Below are positions 7,351-8,557 of a stretch of DNA of 8,557 nucleotides, in pieces. A program made the position numbers and the translations under genes. The notes beneath the pieces are model-generated. The model was given only the letters and a program-made list of their open reading frames with translations, ran no database searches and was not told the DNA's origin. Numbering within the stretch: position 1 is the first letter of the stretch; every line of letters begins with the position of its first letter. The DNA comes from Lentisphaeria bacterium UBA1829 (GTDB lineage Bacteria; Verrucomicrobiota; Lentisphaeria; Victivallales; UBA1829): the NCBI GenBank assembly GCA_002338895.1, contig DDJH01000250.1:1-8557 (forward strand). The letters are read 5' to 3'.

Positions 7351-8557
7351 TCAGAGATAGTCTTTCTTCCGCAGATCAAAGACCCGTTTCGCTTTCCCCT
7401 CCTGTGCCGGCAGGGAGTTCGGCGCAACCAGTTCAACCCGGGGATTCACGCCCAGTTCGGTCTTCAGCGCGTCGATCACCTTCCGGCGGATGCCGTCCAT
7501 CTGCTCCAGCGAGCCGGAGAAGCTGTGCGGATTGATCTCCACTTTCACATGGATGCGGTCGAGAAGATCGTCCTTGGTCACTTCGATGATGTAGTGCGCG
7601 CCGATCTCCGGCACGCTCATGACCGCCTTCTCGATCTGCTGCGGGAAGATGTTCACTCCGTTGATGATGAGCATATCGTCGGAACGGCCTTTGAAGCGGG
7701 CGATCCGGCGGTGTGTGCGGCCGCACGGACACGGTTCCGGTATGATCCGTGTCAGGTCGTGGGTCCGATACCGGATCAGCGGCATGGCTTCGCGCTGGAG
7801 GGAGGTCAGGACCAGTTCGCCCTCTTCCCCGTCGGGGAGCACTTCGCCGGTCACGGGGTCGATGATCTCCATCAGGTACTGGTCCTCCCAGAGGTGCATG
7901 CCGTTGTTCCGTTCGCGGCATTCAAAGGCGAGCCCGGGACCGCACATTTCGGAGAGTCCGTAGGAATTGAAGGCCTGGACGCCGAACGCCTCTTCGATCT
8001 GTCTGCGCAGTGCGTCGGAGTGGGGTTCCGCCCCGATGAAGAAGATCCGCAGTTTCAGATCCTTCGGGCTGATTCCGCACTCCGGGAAGAAGCTCAGAAG
8101 ACGCATGGAGTAGCTCGGAAGAATGTGACAGACCGTCGTTCCGAAGGTCTGCATGAACCAGATCTGCCGTTTCGAGTTGCCCGCCGCGCTCGGGATGACC
8201 AGTGCGCCGAGTCTTTCCATTCCGTAGTGGAAGCCGAGTCCGCCGGTGAAGAGACCGTAGCCCATGATGTTCTGGAACACGTCGGTCGGACGGGCGCCCG
8301 CCATGAAGGCCGAACGAGCGGTCATGTTCGCCCAGAGATCCAGATCGTGCTGCGTGTGAAACACCACGGTCGGCGTTCCGGTCGTCCCGGACGAGGAGTG
8401 CAGGCGGACAATGTCCTTCATCGGTTTCGCGACAAATCCGTACGGAAAGTTCTCCCGCAGCGTCTGCTTGTCGACCAGCGGAAGGCGGCGGATGTCGTCC
8501 AGAGTCCGGATCGACTCAATCACCGGCTCCGTCAGAATCTTCGAATAAAAGGGGGAG
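7351..8557 (-). CDS. paaK: Phenylacetate-CoA ligase, 5' end beyond the window
   Basis: PaaK uses ATP to join phenylacetate or related aryl acetates to coenzyme A through an acyl-adenylate (AMP-forming, cytoplasmic). Numbered from the GTG at 8523, the phosphate-binding loop SSSGTTGTPT lies at 43-52, YGLSEM at 188-193, the adenosine-binding region YRTHDLTRI at 252-260, GRSDDMLI at 279-286, and the mobile C-terminal domain ends with EGKAKRV at 375-381, which holds the likely catalytic lysine. A CPCGRTH cysteine motif at 265-271 is typical of the family. The GTG is not the true start: the frame stays open to the edge and encodes SPFYSKILTEPV, which matches PaaK N-terminal sequence, so about 30 residues are probably missing. 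In anaerobes this gene often sits beside indolepyruvate ferredoxin oxidoreductase genes (iorAB), with which it handles aryl-CoA from aromatic amino acids; that partner would be off the right edge and is unverified. Related aryl-CoA ligases remain possible, so substrate confidence is lower than family confidence. Confidence 0.9.
   Translation of the reverse strand, partial: SPFYSKILTEPVIESIRTLDDIRRLPLVDKQTLRENFPYGFVAKPMKDIVRLHSSSGTTGTPTVVFHTQHDLDLWANMTARSAFMAGARPTDVFQNIMGYGLFTGGLGFHYGMERLGALVIPSAAGNSKRQIWFMQTFGTTVCHILPSYSMRLLSFFPECGISPKDLKLRIFFIGAEPHSDALRRQIEEAFGVQAFNSYGLSEMCGPGLAFECRERNNGMHLWEDQYLMEIIDPVTGEVLPDGEEGELVLTSLQREAMPLIRYRTHDLTRIIPEPCPCGRTHRRIARFKGRSDDMLIINGVNIFPQQIEKAVMSVPEIGAHYIIEVTKDDLLDRIHVKVEINPHSFSGSLEQMDGIRRKVIDALKTELGVNPRVELVAPNSLPAQEGKAKRVFDLRKKDYL

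Noticed and set aside
7341..7436. An upstream start for the small membrane protein, giving 130 residues
   Set aside because: It would overlap the end of paaK by 86 bases out of frame, and its Arg- and Cys-rich sequence looks like a paaK shadow.
4140..7535. An 1131-codon open frame on the plus strand, opposite leuS and its neighbours
   Set aside because: It lies antisense to the clear LeuS, runs through a terminator and an intergenic gap, and its translation has no recognisable domain and an odd composition rich in His, Arg and Phe. It follows from leuS rarely using codons that read as stops on the other strand.
8521..8523. GTG as the true paaK start
   Set aside because: The frame continues upstream to the window edge with residues that match the PaaK N-terminus, so the real start lies outside.

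Overview
The window carries six protein genes and no RNA genes, insertion sequences, prophage parts or CRISPR repeats that I can see. All five functional assignments are to well-known bacterial families. The sixth gene is a short unknown membrane protein. Base composition is moderately GC-rich by eye. The genes avoid codons that would put stops on the opposite strand, which explains several very long antisense open frames. The gene content fits an anaerobic or fermentative bacterium: an iron-dependent lactaldehyde reductase and an anaerobe-type phenylacetate-CoA ligase. The look of the LeuS and the short UvrC makes me think of the Planctomycetes-Verrucomicrobia-Chlamydiae-Lentisphaerota group (for example gut Lentisphaerota). 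That is an impression, not a demonstrated placement.

Left part, plus strand (1-2881): a good sigma-70-type promoter and a roughly 70-base leader precede rarA, a replication-fork AAA+ ATPase. Its TGA stop shares one base with the ATG of uvrC, the nucleotide excision repair nuclease. The two form a compact DNA-maintenance unit. The UvrC is unusually short, 485 residues against about 600. It keeps both nuclease centres, the cysteine cluster and the UvrB-binding motif, but lacks most of the segment that normally joins the UvrB-binding motif to the second nuclease domain.

Middle, minus strand (2935-4263): fucO, a lactaldehyde/1,2-propanediol oxidoreductase very similar to the Escherichia coli enzyme. 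It is a single-gene unit with its own ribosome binding site, a candidate promoter and a strong intrinsic terminator. It converges on uvrC. No fucose or rhamnose genes lie beside it in the window.

Right part, minus strand (4419-8557): a tight three-gene run, read from right to left, of paaK (5' end beyond the window edge), a 98-residue two-helix membrane protein of unknown function, and full-length leuS. The run ends at a textbook intrinsic terminator. Gaps of 10 and 3 bases argue for one transcript, so the leucyl-tRNA synthetase is probably expressed from a promoter outside the window.

I looked for an undescribed system and did not find convincing evidence of one. The points most worth a second look are the shortened UvrC and the small membrane protein lodged between paaK and leuS.
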